Below are positions 19,539-28,083 of a stretch of DNA of 64,000 bases, piece by piece; positions within the stretch are counted from its first letter, which is position 1, and each line of letters begins with the position of its first letter. Both the position numbers and the translations under genes were made by a program. The stretch comes from Parasporobacterium sp. Lineage in GTDB: Bacteria; Bacillota; Clostridia; Lachnospirales; Lachnospiraceae. Under the pieces are notes generated by a model. That model did not search any database and was not told the origin of the DNA. It saw only the letters and a program-made list of their open reading frames with translations. The stretch lies in the NCBI GenBank assembly GCA_017510065.1, contig JAFWOB010000065.1:57454-121453 (forward strand), read 5' to 3'.

Positions 19539-20645
19539 TCAGAACTTGCCGACCTTGGTGAGTTTCTTCGGCAGCTTCGGCAGCTTGCCTTCCCATTTCA
19601 CGATGGCTTCTTCATCGCAGGAATCCACACATTCGCCGCAGTGTTCGCACATCTGCTGATCGATCATATGGATGAATTTCTTCTTGCCTTCGATTGCTGT
19701 ATAATCACATGCATCCACACAGTCACCGCATCCGGTACATTTGTCCGGAAGGATGATATAGGTTGCGCCTGCCTGGAAGCACACGCCTGCCGGACAGGAT
19801 TTTTTCTTTATGTGGGCATCGAACTCATCAGCGAACAGTTCAAGAGCGCTCAGCAATGTGTTCGGCCAGTTCTGTCCGTATGGGCAGTAGGAACCGATCT
19901 TGATGAGCGGGGCAATGTCTTTGAGCAGATCGATGTCGCCGGCTTTGCTCTTGCCGACAGGCATGTCGTCCATGATGCTCTTTACCTGGTACGTGCCGTC
20001 ACGGCACAGAACGCATTTGTTGCAGCTGTTCATCCAGGTTTTGTTCATTAGGTCAGCGGTTGTGACGACCATACATGCCTCAGGACCATAGATCGTAACG
20101 GAACCGGACAGGATGTCGTCGCCGGTGGTATATTCTCCCAGTTTGGCCGGAAGAATGAACTGACCTTTCAGACCGCCCAGAAGGATTGCTTTGGCGCCGG
20201 CTGCATCAACAACTTCGCTCAGCTTTGTTCCGTAAGGAACAGCCTTGACTTCTGCTTTATCACCTTTATTAATGGTTACAAATTTCTTCTTTTCCGGAGC
20301 AGCGAGATTGTAGGCAACTTCCGGAGTAAGGACATAAACTGCCTTGCCTTCGTATTCGGCAACATAATCGTCCTGAATCATCGGACGGGGCAGATTGCCT
20401 TTCAGCTGCTGAACGATGGCATAGGGGTTGTCCATGACAGGGGAAGCCTGTCCGAATGCTTCTTTTTCCAGGCCGTAGCTCTTGCTGCCTTCCACCAGGA
20501 AATACATGATATCGGAGGCTCCGATCATGTCGGCATACTTCTTAACGCCGGCTTTTACTGTGTCGAGTTCATTGTCTAACAGATAGGCGGAGCTAAGTGA
20601 ATACGGATCATTTGCAGCACAGCTGCATACTAATAATTTTTCCAT
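19539..20645 (-). CDS. NuoF-like iron-sulfur protein with C-terminal 2x[4Fe-4S] ferredoxin domain
   Basis: The 368-residue protein resembles the C-terminal part of NADH dehydrogenase/hydrogenase flavoprotein subunits: a beta-grasp segment (~100-200), then CNKCVLCRDGTYQ (N3-type [4Fe-4S] site), and two ferredoxin motifs, CTGCGDCVDACDY and CEHCGECVDSCDE. The full NAD- and FMN-binding Rossmann part is not obvious in the first 100 residues, so it may be an electron-transfer module only. Its start codon shares one base with the upstream NuoG/GltD-like stop, so both are co-translated. Probable role: passing electrons between NAD(P)H chemistry and the flavoprotein. Confidence 0.75.
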   Translation of the reverse strand: MEKLLVCSCAANDPYSLSSAYLLDNELDTVKAGVKKYADMIGASDIMYFLVEGSKSYGLEKEAFGQASPVMDNPYAIVQQLKGNLPRPMIQDDYVAEYEGKAVYVLTPEVAYNLAAPEKKKFVTINKGDKAEVKAVPYGTKLSEVVDAAGAKAILLGGLKGQFILPAKLGEYTTGDDILSGSVTIYGPEACMVVTTADLMNKTWMNSCNKCVLCRDGTYQVKSIMDDMPVGKSKAGDIDLLKDIAPLIKIGSYCPYGQNWPNTLLSALELFADEFDAHIKKKSCPAGVCFQAGATYIILPDKCTGCGDCVDACDYTAIEGKKKFIHMIDQQMCEHCGECVDSCDEEAIVKWEGKLPKLPKKLTKVGKF

Positions 20646-22786
20646 TATGCGTTTACCTCCTCACCTTCTGCACCTGCATAGTCATTCCAGAACTTCGGAC
20701 CGGCGATCTGCAGTCTCAGATCACACTGCAGACATCTGCTGGCTTCGCATGTACCCTGTTCACAGGTGAAGCCTGTGGATACAGGAGCAAAGTCTTCCTT
20801 GCGTTCTTCTGCCGGACGGATATCCATTTCATGACGCTCGATCGAAGCAAAATTATCAATGGTACCGATAAACGGATCCGCTGTACGCTCTACCAGCTGT
20901 TCGTCGATCACGCCATCGCCGCCCAGATACTGATCCATCAGGGAAGCAACGTCACGGCCGCCTGCGATGGCATCGATCAGGAATCTGGTTCCAGTAATCA
21001 CGTCGCCTGCTGCGAAAACACCCTCAACAGAGGTGGTGTATTCACTCTTGCCGGTCTTCGGATCGATCGGATAGCCGAACCGGTTCAGTTCCAGTCCGAA
21101 TTCGTCGGTAAGACCTGTTACCTGTCCTGCAGCAAATACGATGCTGTCGCAGGGGATAATATAGGTGCTGTCCGGGATTGCGTCTTCAACCAGGGCACGG
21201 GTTTCCGGATGGAAGTAGAAACTGTTGATCTTGTGTACCTGAAGACCTGTTACCCGGCCATTTTCACCGATGATCGCTTCATTGGAGTGAGAATCAAAGA
21301 GATTTGCGCCTTCTTCCAATGCGGTGTCACGCTCATCCGGGGATGCCTGGGAAGCATCTTTCTCGAGACATACAACGTTGACAGTCTTCTTCATACGGAG
21401 CAGGGTACCTGCCGCATCAAAAGCAACGTTGCCGCCGCCGATGATACATACAGTCTGTCCAAGGTCGATCTCCTGATTGAGCCTTTGTGCCTGGAGAAGT
21501 TCCAGAGCAGAGTAGGTCTGAGGCAGGTTGTCCTTGTTGAGGTAGCCGAGTTTCTTGCCGATAGAGGTACCGATGGCTACCAGTACAGCGTCATAATCCT
21601 TCTTGAGTTCTGCAGCGTTTTTGATCGGGGAATTGCAGACGATCTTCACGCCGGAATCCTCAATGACCTTTACTTCATCCAGGACCGCCTGGGTCGGGAT
21701 ACGGTATTCCGGCATACCGGAAGTCATATGTCCGCCCGGGATCTTCTTGGATTCGAATACGGTTACGTCATGGCCTTTCTTGTTCAGATAATAGCCGGCT
21801 GTAAGACCGCAGGCACCGCCGCCGATCACAGCGACTTTCTTGCCGGTTCTCGGAGCAACCTTCAGATAGTTGTCCAACCAGATCTTATCTTCATCATGTT
21901 CTGCAGCAAATCTCTTCAGGTTCCTGATGGACAGGGAGCTGTTCAGATGTTTATGCTTGCAGTTGTTCTCACAGCGGTTGTTGCAGACAAGGCCGAGTGC
22001 GTGCGGGAACGGTACCTTTTCACGGATGATACCGACAGATTTCGAATAATCTCCCTCGTAGATCGCACGGATGTATTCCGGAATGCTGATATGTGCAGGA
22101 CATTCAGCACTGCAGGGGATAAGAGCCTGCTCACGCGGAATATCGTCACGGAATACGTCCACCTTGTCACGGATGGAACCGGTCGGGCAGACCTCTACGC
22201 AGGCTCCGCAGAAACGGCAGTCTGCATCTGCCAGGGAATCGCCGTCGATCACGACACGCATTCTTCCGTCGACCTTTGCAAATTTAAGGGCACCGACACC
22301 TCTTAATTCGCCGCAGGCACGTACACAGCGTCCGCACAGGATGCAGCGGTACATTTCATGCAGCATCAGAGGATTGGTCTCGTCGGCCGTTACACGGAGC
22401 TTCAGCTCTCTTAACGCACGTCCGGTATCGCCGACATACTGGGAAATGGAAGCCAGGAGGCATCTGCCGTATTTCGGGCAGCCTGTACACTCTGACGGAT
22501 GTGTCTTGAACATAAAGTCACAGGACAGCTTCCTGATCTTTTCTGCTAATTCATCTTTGGTGGTGATCACCATACCTTCCTGGACTTTGGTGGAGCAGGA
22601 GGTAATTACCCCATCAACGCCTTCCTGCTTGACAACGCAGAGGCGGCAGCCGCCGTTCGGATGGAGATTTTCGTGGTAGCACAGATGCGGGATATAGATT
22701 CCGTTGTCCAGGGCAGCCTCAAGGACTGTTTTGGATGCATCTGCCACGATCTGACGGCCATCGATCATTAATTTTACTTCAGCCAT
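20645..22786 (-). CDS. Multidomain FAD/Fe-S oxidoreductase (NuoG-like N-terminus fused to GltD-like NAD(P)H domain)
   Basis: The 713-residue protein has, in order: a [2Fe-2S] ferredoxin domain (C36, C47, C50, C64), a His-Cys3 site (H96, C100, C103, C109), two [4Fe-4S] motifs (CILCGRCVRAC, CRFCGACVEVC), and a glutamate-synthase-beta-like FAD/NAD(P)H domain from ~220, with GKKVAVIGGGACGLTAGYYL and a second nucleotide site near VCIIGGGNVAFDAAG. The C-terminus carries a CEQGTCEASRCLQCD cluster motif. It should take electrons from NAD(P)H. One-base overlap with the NuoF-like gene. A hairpin at 22844-22879 separates it from the flavoprotein gene upstream. Confidence 0.85.
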   Translation of the reverse strand: MAEVKLMIDGRQIVADASKTVLEAALDNGIYIPHLCYHENLHPNGGCRLCVVKQEGVDGVITSCSTKVQEGMVITTKDELAEKIRKLSCDFMFKTHPSECTGCPKYGRCLLASISQYVGDTGRALRELKLRVTADETNPLMLHEMYRCILCGRCVRACGELRGVGALKFAKVDGRMRVVIDGDSLADADCRFCGACVEVCPTGSIRDKVDVFRDDIPREQALIPCSAECPAHISIPEYIRAIYEGDYSKSVGIIREKVPFPHALGLVCNNRCENNCKHKHLNSSLSIRNLKRFAAEHDEDKIWLDNYLKVAPRTGKKVAVIGGGACGLTAGYYLNKKGHDVTVFESKKIPGGHMTSGMPEYRIPTQAVLDEVKVIEDSGVKIVCNSPIKNAAELKKDYDAVLVAIGTSIGKKLGYLNKDNLPQTYSALELLQAQRLNQEIDLGQTVCIIGGGNVAFDAAGTLLRMKKTVNVVCLEKDASQASPDERDTALEEGANLFDSHSNEAIIGENGRVTGLQVHKINSFYFHPETRALVEDAIPDSTYIIPCDSIVFAAGQVTGLTDEFGLELNRFGYPIDPKTGKSEYTTSVEGVFAAGDVITGTRFLIDAIAGGRDVASLMDQYLGGDGVIDEQLVERTADPFIGTIDNFASIERHEMDIRPAEERKEDFAPVSTGFTCEQGTCEASRCLQCDLRLQIAGPKFWNDYAGAEGEEVNA

Positions 22787-22843
22787 TTTTTCCCTCTCAT
22801 GGATTGTTGATAATCCTTAGTCTGAAAGTATATAAGTTACAAG

Positions 22844-22879
22844 AAAAGTCTGTGCATGGACTGCCATGCACAGACTTTT
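22844..22879. terminator. Perfect 16-bp hairpin inside the redox cluster
   Basis: AAAAGTCTGTGCATGG and its exact complement enclose a 4-base loop, with T-runs on both strands. It sits between the flavoprotein stop (22892) and the next gene start (22786), so it should reduce expression of the two downstream genes relative to the flavoprotein. Confidence 0.75.
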
Positions 22880-22891
22880 CATTCGGACAGA

Positions 22892-24358
22892 TCAGTCTTC
22901 GTCTAATTCATCAACGTATTCAGCCGCAGCTTCACCGGCGAAACGTCCGGTGTTGACACAGTAGCCCATGGTGTTGCCCGGGAGCAGGAACATGTAGGAG
23001 TCGCCGTAGATCGTACAGGTATCGGTTCCGCATGCGAAGAATCCCGGAATTGCATTCCAGTCATTATCCAGAACCTGGCACTTGTCATCGATCTTGATGC
23101 CGCCCAGTGTACCGTATCCTGACGGATGGAAGATACCTGCATAGAACGGAGCCTTCTCGATCGGTTTCATGAACTTGCTCGGTTTGTAGAACAGAGTATC
23201 CTGGCTCTCGCACATATCATTGTATTCCTCAACAGTCTCCAGGAAGGTATCCACATCTTCGATGCCCAGCTTCTCAGCCAGTTCTTCCAGAGTGTCAGCC
23301 TTGACAACGTCCGGGTTGTTCGGATCCGCAATGATATCATCGCAGGCCTGCTCAAAGTCATCGATGTTATCTACATGGTGAACGAAGTTTACAACATCAA
23401 GGCCTTTCTTTTTGTAGCCGTTGACAATCTTCTGGTCAAGGATGGAGAAACCTACGGCACCCTTCTGAATCTGGATGGCGTTGCCGGTGAATGTGGTGTT
23501 CTGCATCATTTCCTCATTGATGAAGCGGCGTCCCTGAACATTGACCATCAGGTTCGGCTGCATGAAGGTGACCGGAACACTCTGCGGACCAAAGTCTGAG
23601 AACGGAAGGATGTAGATCTTCTCAACGGTCATCTCTGTGGTAGCAGCGCCGGCTGCGATCGCCATCTTGATACCCTCGCCCTTAAGGCCCGGGATAACGA
23701 TGTTGAACAGATCCTTGCCGTAGGTGTAGCCCATGCGCTCTTTCATGTATTCCGGTGAATCTCCTGCACCGCCGGTACCGACGATAACAGCCTTGCAGTC
23801 TACATGGATCTCTTCGCCGTCTTTGTCGACAGCGTCCACGCCGCAGATCTTGCCTTCTTCATCTCTTAAGATCTTCTTGGCCGGAGTCTCGTAATAGACT
23901 TCTACACCGTTTTCCTGTGCCTTGGTCAGCATAGCCTTGTTCATGATGGCGCCGCCGTTACGTCCGATACCGCCGTTAACAGCTACGATATGCCAGGTTG
24001 CTTCTGACTTCGGGAAATATTTGTAAGCACCTGCAAATTCCACGCCCAGGTCTTCCAGCCATTCGATCGTTCCTGCGGAAGCTTCGAAATATCTCTTGAC
24101 CATGTTAGCGTCAACTCTCCAGTGGGTATACTCCATGAACATCTTGAATGCTCTTTCCACATCGATGTCAACCATCTGGTCCTGCTGATGTCTGGTTCCA
24201 ATACCTAAAGGCCCCATACCCATATTGGCTGCGCCGCCGGAAACATTCTGCTTTTCAAAAGCAATAACTTTCATTCCGGCTTCAGAAGCTTCCACGCAAG
24301 CTGCAAGGCCGGACGGACCTGTTCCGATGACGACAACATCTGCCTGTAAATTTTTCAT
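22892..24358 (-). CDS. FAD-dependent oxidoreductase, fumarate reductase/KstD flavoprotein superfamily
   Basis: The 488-residue protein opens with the FAD-binding GTGPSGLAACVEASEAGMKV and has AVNGGIGRNGGAIM, an IVGTGGAGDSPEY segment and a C-terminal HPSGYGTLGGIKID block typical of FAD_binding_2 reductases (fumarate, urocanate and other enoate reductases). There is no signal peptide, cytochrome or FMN-attachment domain, so it is cytoplasmic. The two Fe-S/NAD(P)H genes downstream suggest an NADH-driven reductase for an anaerobic electron acceptor. The substrate is unknown. A consensus promoter (24467-24495) and GAGGAGG precede the gene. Confidence 0.8.
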   Translation of the reverse strand: MKNLQADVVVIGTGPSGLAACVEASEAGMKVIAFEKQNVSGGAANMGMGPLGIGTRHQQDQMVDIDVERAFKMFMEYTHWRVDANMVKRYFEASAGTIEWLEDLGVEFAGAYKYFPKSEATWHIVAVNGGIGRNGGAIMNKAMLTKAQENGVEVYYETPAKKILRDEEGKICGVDAVDKDGEEIHVDCKAVIVGTGGAGDSPEYMKERMGYTYGKDLFNIVIPGLKGEGIKMAIAAGAATTEMTVEKIYILPFSDFGPQSVPVTFMQPNLMVNVQGRRFINEEMMQNTTFTGNAIQIQKGAVGFSILDQKIVNGYKKKGLDVVNFVHHVDNIDDFEQACDDIIADPNNPDVVKADTLEELAEKLGIEDVDTFLETVEEYNDMCESQDTLFYKPSKFMKPIEKAPFYAGIFHPSGYGTLGGIKIDDKCQVLDNDWNAIPGFFACGTDTCTIYGDSYMFLLPGNTMGYCVNTGRFAGEAAAEYVDELDED

Positions 24359-24466
24359 ACCGATAAATCCTCCTCATTATTTAAAAACTAGTGATCATGC
24401 GTTTACGTATTACGCACGATCTGAAACATCTGTGCATCTCATGATAACGCATATATTAACAAAAAT

Positions 24467-24495
24467 ATTATATTAGTAAAGATAACGTATGTCAA
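24467..24495 (-). promoter_or_regulatory. Consensus sigmaA promoter of the redox cluster
   Basis: On the minus strand TTGACA (24495-24490), 17 bases, TATAAT (24472-24467): a perfect match, giving a leader of about 100 bases before the ATG at 24358. This predicts high expression. Confidence 0.85.
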
Positions 24496-24509
24496 ACAGG
24501 ATTGTTCAG

Positions 24510-24538
24510 TTGAAGCTTGAAAAAATAAGGAGTATTCT
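24510..24538 (+). promoter_or_regulatory. Probable prmA promoter
   Basis: TTGAAG (24510-24515), 17 bases, TATTCT (24533-24538), divergent from the redox promoter. Confidence 0.5.
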
Positions 24539-24579
24539 GTAGCATATTAACCAAATTACGATCAGGAGTTTTACATTAT

Positions 24580-25614
24580 ATGCTGTGGAATAAATATACG
24601 ATCAGGACAACAACAAAAGATTCGGAAATGGTATGTGCCGTGCTGATGGATTACGGGATCACAGACGTGGAGATCCAGAATAATATCCAGCTGACGGACG
24701 AGGAACTGAACCGGATGTACGCGGATTTTGTCAAGGAACTTCCGGAGGATGACGGAAGCGCCTTCGTCAGTTTTTATCTGGATGAGAATGGATTTATCCC
24801 GGAAGGCGTAGGAACCGGAGATTCTCCTTCTTCTGCCAATGAAGCAGATGGATTCCTGGGAACACAGGTTGATCCCGCGAAAGTCATGGAAGGGCTGGAA
24901 GAAGCAGCGCAGCTGTTCGGGATCGAACCCGTGACGATGGAAGTCAGCCGGGTGGATACCCAGGACTGGAACAATAAATGGAAAGAATATTTCAAACCTT
25001 TCTGCGTCGGCGGGATTGCGATTACGCCGACCTGGGAAGAGATTCCGGATGATATGAAGGCAGATGCGGTCATCAGGATCGATCCGGGAATGGCGTTCGG
25101 CACCGGAATCCATGAAACAACCAGATTATGCCTTCAGGCACTTCAGACTTATATAAAGCCGGGAGATAAAGTGCTGGATCTGGGCACCGGCTCCGGGATC
25201 CTCGGCATAGCAGCCCTGAAACTGGGAGCGGCAAGCGTTACGGCCATCGATATCGATGAGCAGGCAGTCCGGGTAGCGCAGGAGAATTTTGATCTGAACT
25301 GTGCTGAGCTTTGCCGGGATGGGGCAGAGTATCACCTGAAAACAGCCAATATCCTGGAAGACAAGGCTCTGCAGGAAGAGCTTTCCAAAGGAGCTTATGA
25401 TATCGTCCTGGCCAATATCCTGGCAGAAGTGATCGTACCGCTGTCCGGGATCGTCCACCGCTTTTTAAAACCGGGCGGGATCTTTCTGGCGTCCGGGATC
25501 ATCGATTATAAGGAAGAAGAAGTCAGAAACGCACTGGTTTCCAATCCTGATCTGCGTCTTCTTGACATTAAAGCAGACGGAGACTGGAGAGGTACTGCGG
25601 CACAAAAGATCTGA
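24580..25614 (+). CDS. prmA: Ribosomal protein L11 methyltransferase PrmA
   Basis: The 344-residue protein has a PrmA N-terminal domain and a SAM-dependent methyltransferase core: IDPGMAFGTGIHETTRLCL, then VLDLGTGSGILGIAALKLGA (motif I) and DIVLANILAEVIVPL (motif IV). It methylates ribosomal protein L11. It is ~30 residues longer than typical because of an insert near 60-90. The cysteine desulfurase gene follows after 23 bases; in many relatives rsmE lies between them, and it is missing here. Confidence 0.93.
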   Translation: MLWNKYTIRTTTKDSEMVCAVLMDYGITDVEIQNNIQLTDEELNRMYADFVKELPEDDGSAFVSFYLDENGFIPEGVGTGDSPSSANEADGFLGTQVDPAKVMEGLEEAAQLFGIEPVTMEVSRVDTQDWNNKWKEYFKPFCVGGIAITPTWEEIPDDMKADAVIRIDPGMAFGTGIHETTRLCLQALQTYIKPGDKVLDLGTGSGILGIAALKLGAASVTAIDIDEQAVRVAQENFDLNCAELCRDGAEYHLKTANILEDKALQEELSKGAYDIVLANILAEVIVPLSGIVHRFLKPGGIFLASGIIDYKEEEVRNALVSNPDLRLLDIKADGDWRGTAAQKI

Positions 25615-25637
25615 CAGAATAAACAGGAGTATTTGAT

Positions 25638-26870
25638 TTGGACGTATATTTTGATAATTCAGCGACGACACAGGTCGACGACAAAGTTATAGAGATCATG
25701 GAGCAGGTCATGCGGACTGATTACGGAAATCCGTCTTCCAAACACAGGAAAGGCGTCACTTCCGAACAGTATCTGAAAGATGCCGCCGGTATCCTGGGAA
25801 AGATCCTGAAAGTGCAGGATAAGGAGATTATCTTTACTTCCGGAGGCACCGAATCCAATAATATGGCTCTGATCGGAGCGGCCATGGCAAACCGGCGGAA
25901 AGGAAAGCATATCATTTCCACCTGTTTTGAGCATCCATCCGTACTCGAGCCCCTGAAATATCTGGAGCAGTTCGTCTGTCCGGACGGGGAACATTTTGAG
26001 ATCCAGTATCTGCCGGTGGATCACGACGGTCATATCTCGCTGGAAGAGCTGAAGAGGTCCATCAGGCCGGATACGATCCTGGTTACGACCATGTTTGTCA
26101 ACAATGAGATCGGCGCCGTGCAGGATGTGGCAGCTATCGGAAAAATGATCAAATCAGTCAACCCTTCCTGTCTGTATCATGTGGATGCAATCCAGGCTTT
26201 TGCAAAATATCCGATCTTTCCAGGAAAAATGAACATTGATCTGCTGAGTGTTTCAGGCCATAAGTTTCATGGTCCGAAGGGCGTCGGTTTTCTGTATAAA
26301 AATGAAAAAGTCAGACTGAATCCCCTGATCCTGGGGGGCGGTCAGCAAAAGGGCATGCGAAGCGGCACGGACAATGTTCCCGGTATTGCCGGACTGGGGG
26401 AAGCGGCAAAAAACGCCTATCAGGATCTGTCTGCCAATGTACAGCATCTGACAGGATTGAAAGACCGCCTGATCGACGGGCTGTCCGCCTATGCGAAAGA
26501 AGTAGAAGCAGCTCCGGACAGTGCCGGTAATCCAAAGAGCCGCGCCGAAGGCTGCCATATCAGGGTGAACAGCCATAAAGGAGCATTAAGTGCGCCGCAT
26601 ATCGTAAGCGCGACCTTCTATCCCGTAAAGAGCGAAGTGATGCTCCATGCGCTGGAGGAAAAAGGGATCTGTGTATCTTCCGGCTCTGCCTGCTCCTCCA
26701 ACAAACCGGGCCTTTCCGGAACGTTGCAGTCCATCGGTCTTTCCGCAAAAGAAGCGGACTGTACTGTCCGCTTCAGTTTTTCAAAGTATAATACGGCAGA
26801 AGAAGTGGATTATACCCTGGAAAAGGTCAGGGAAACCTATGGAGTACTCCGGAGGTTTACTTCGCATTAA
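25638..26870 (+). CDS. Cysteine desulfurase (NifS/IscS-like)
   Basis: The 410-residue PLP enzyme shows DNSATTQ at the N-terminus, FTSGGTESNN, the PLP-lysine region VSGHKFHGPKGVG and the catalytic-cysteine loop SSGSACSSN. It releases sulfur from cysteine for thiolation or Fe-S assembly; the nearby thiI gene (28084) suggests it feeds tRNA 4-thiouridine synthesis. The start is TTG at 25638 with AGGAG at 25625-25629. An opposing regulator gene overlaps its last 14 bases. Confidence 0.9.
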   Translation: MDVYFDNSATTQVDDKVIEIMEQVMRTDYGNPSSKHRKGVTSEQYLKDAAGILGKILKVQDKEIIFTSGGTESNNMALIGAAMANRRKGKHIISTCFEHPSVLEPLKYLEQFVCPDGEHFEIQYLPVDHDGHISLEELKRSIRPDTILVTTMFVNNEIGAVQDVAAIGKMIKSVNPSCLYHVDAIQAFAKYPIFPGKMNIDLLSVSGHKFHGPKGVGFLYKNEKVRLNPLILGGGQQKGMRSGTDNVPGIAGLGEAAKNAYQDLSANVQHLTGLKDRLIDGLSAYAKEVEAAPDSAGNPKSRAEGCHIRVNSHKGALSAPHIVSATFYPVKSEVMLHALEEKGICVSSGSACSSNKPGLSGTLQSIGLSAKEADCTVRFSFSKYNTAEEVDYTLEKVRETYGVLRRFTSH

Positions 26871-27879
26871 GTCTTCTGATCCAGTTCCGTACGCTGTCTG
26901 CTGTTTCGCCGGATACCGTATCCCATTCCTCTTTTAATACGGTCAGTTCCTCTTCCAGCACCTTGACTGCCAGATCGTTATCACCGGTGATCTCATAGAT
27001 ATGGGCAATGGAATCATATCCATCCACATATCTCGGAGCCTTTTGGATACTGACGGCGTTTCTGTAATACGCTATCGCATCCTGATACAGGCCTTCCATT
27101 GCCATGACATCTCCCATACACAGATGCACCTGCCATTCATCGCCGTATGAGCGTTCCATTTCTTTCCAGATCTCGTGGGCCTTGTCTTTTTCACCGGAAT
27201 GCCATTTTATCAGGCCTTTGTACAGGGGGACTCGATAAGTGTCATTTATGGCGGCCAGTTTTTCAGCATATTCTTCAGCTTCCTTCATACGATGATCGTC
27301 GATCAGATTGTCCAGCAGCCACAGATGACCTTTCCAACTGTCCGGGTGTGCCTGAAGATACTCTTTCAGTCTATTGATCAGCCTGTTGTGGTTTCTGGCG
27401 CACCAGTCAGGTGTATATCCTTCCATGGCTTCGTTCAGTTCACAGAAAGCATCCTTTTCCCCGGCTTCCAGCTGAAGGGATTCCCAGGCAAATTCAGCAG
27501 CTTTTCTGTGCGCTTCCCGGGCAATATGATTGTACATATCCGCCAGCAAGGCATAACAGTCGGAAGGGCGATAGCCGTTTTCTGCTTTTTCCAGAAGCCA
27601 TCTTTCGGCTTTGCTTTGTTTCTCCGCTCCTATGTCTCTTTCGTCCCAGAGCATATTCTGTATCCTGTCAAATTCTTTGTCGTCATCCATCGAAAACAGT
27701 TCGTCTATCGTCACGCCAAAGTAAACTGCGATCTCCGGAAGGATCTGAATGTCCGGCAATGCCTGTCCGGTCTCCCATTTGCTTACCGCCTGGGAACTGA
27801 CGCTTAGAATACCGGCCAGAGTTTCCTGCGTGATCCCTTTCTGCATCCGGAAATCTTTGATCTTCTTTCCGATTTCCAT
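26857..27879 (-). CDS. XRE-family regulator with C-terminal TPR-like helical repeats
   Basis: The 340-residue protein has an N-terminal helix-turn-helix (KKIKDFRMQKGITQETLAGI, then SSQAVSKWETGQALPD) followed by ~270 residues of paired helices with TPR-like spacing (LYQDAIAYYRNAVSIQ). Such proteins often sense a peptide or metabolite, but no ligand can be named. It points against its neighbours and overlaps the cysteine desulfurase 3' end by 14 bases, splitting that gene from thiI, so it looks like a later insertion. Confidence 0.8.
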   Translation of the reverse strand: MEIGKKIKDFRMQKGITQETLAGILSVSSQAVSKWETGQALPDIQILPEIAVYFGVTIDELFSMDDDKEFDRIQNMLWDERDIGAEKQSKAERWLLEKAENGYRPSDCYALLADMYNHIAREAHRKAAEFAWESLQLEAGEKDAFCELNEAMEGYTPDWCARNHNRLINRLKEYLQAHPDSWKGHLWLLDNLIDDHRMKEAEEYAEKLAAINDTYRVPLYKGLIKWHSGEKDKAHEIWKEMERSYGDEWQVHLCMGDVMAMEGLYQDAIAYYRNAVSIQKAPRYVDGYDSIAHIYEITGDNDLAVKVLEEELTVLKEEWDTVSGETADSVRNWIRRLNAK

Positions 27880-28017
27880 TTTATTTGCACCTCTTTTCTC
27901 TGATCTTTTTCCTTAACAGCTGTCTGAACGGAGTTTAACAGAAAACCGGCTGCGTGCAAAGCGAGGCTTATTCGGATCAAAACAACTGGTGGTTGAGCTG
28001 CAAACGCATTTAAGGGA

Positions 28018-28046
28018 TTGAGAAAAAAGCGGCTAAGATTTAATAT
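28018..28046 (+). promoter_or_regulatory. Probable thiI promoter
   Basis: TTGAGA (28018-28023), 17 bases, TAATAT (28041-28046), 38 bases before the thiI ATG. Confidence 0.55.
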
Positions 28047-28083
28047 ATAATGCAGAAAACAGGAATTACGGAGGAAACAGCAG

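Noticed and set aside
20597-22306. 569-codon plus-strand open frame
   Set aside because: Antisense to the Fe-S/FAD oxidoreductase, whose cysteine motifs are unmistakable; no family features in the antisense frame.
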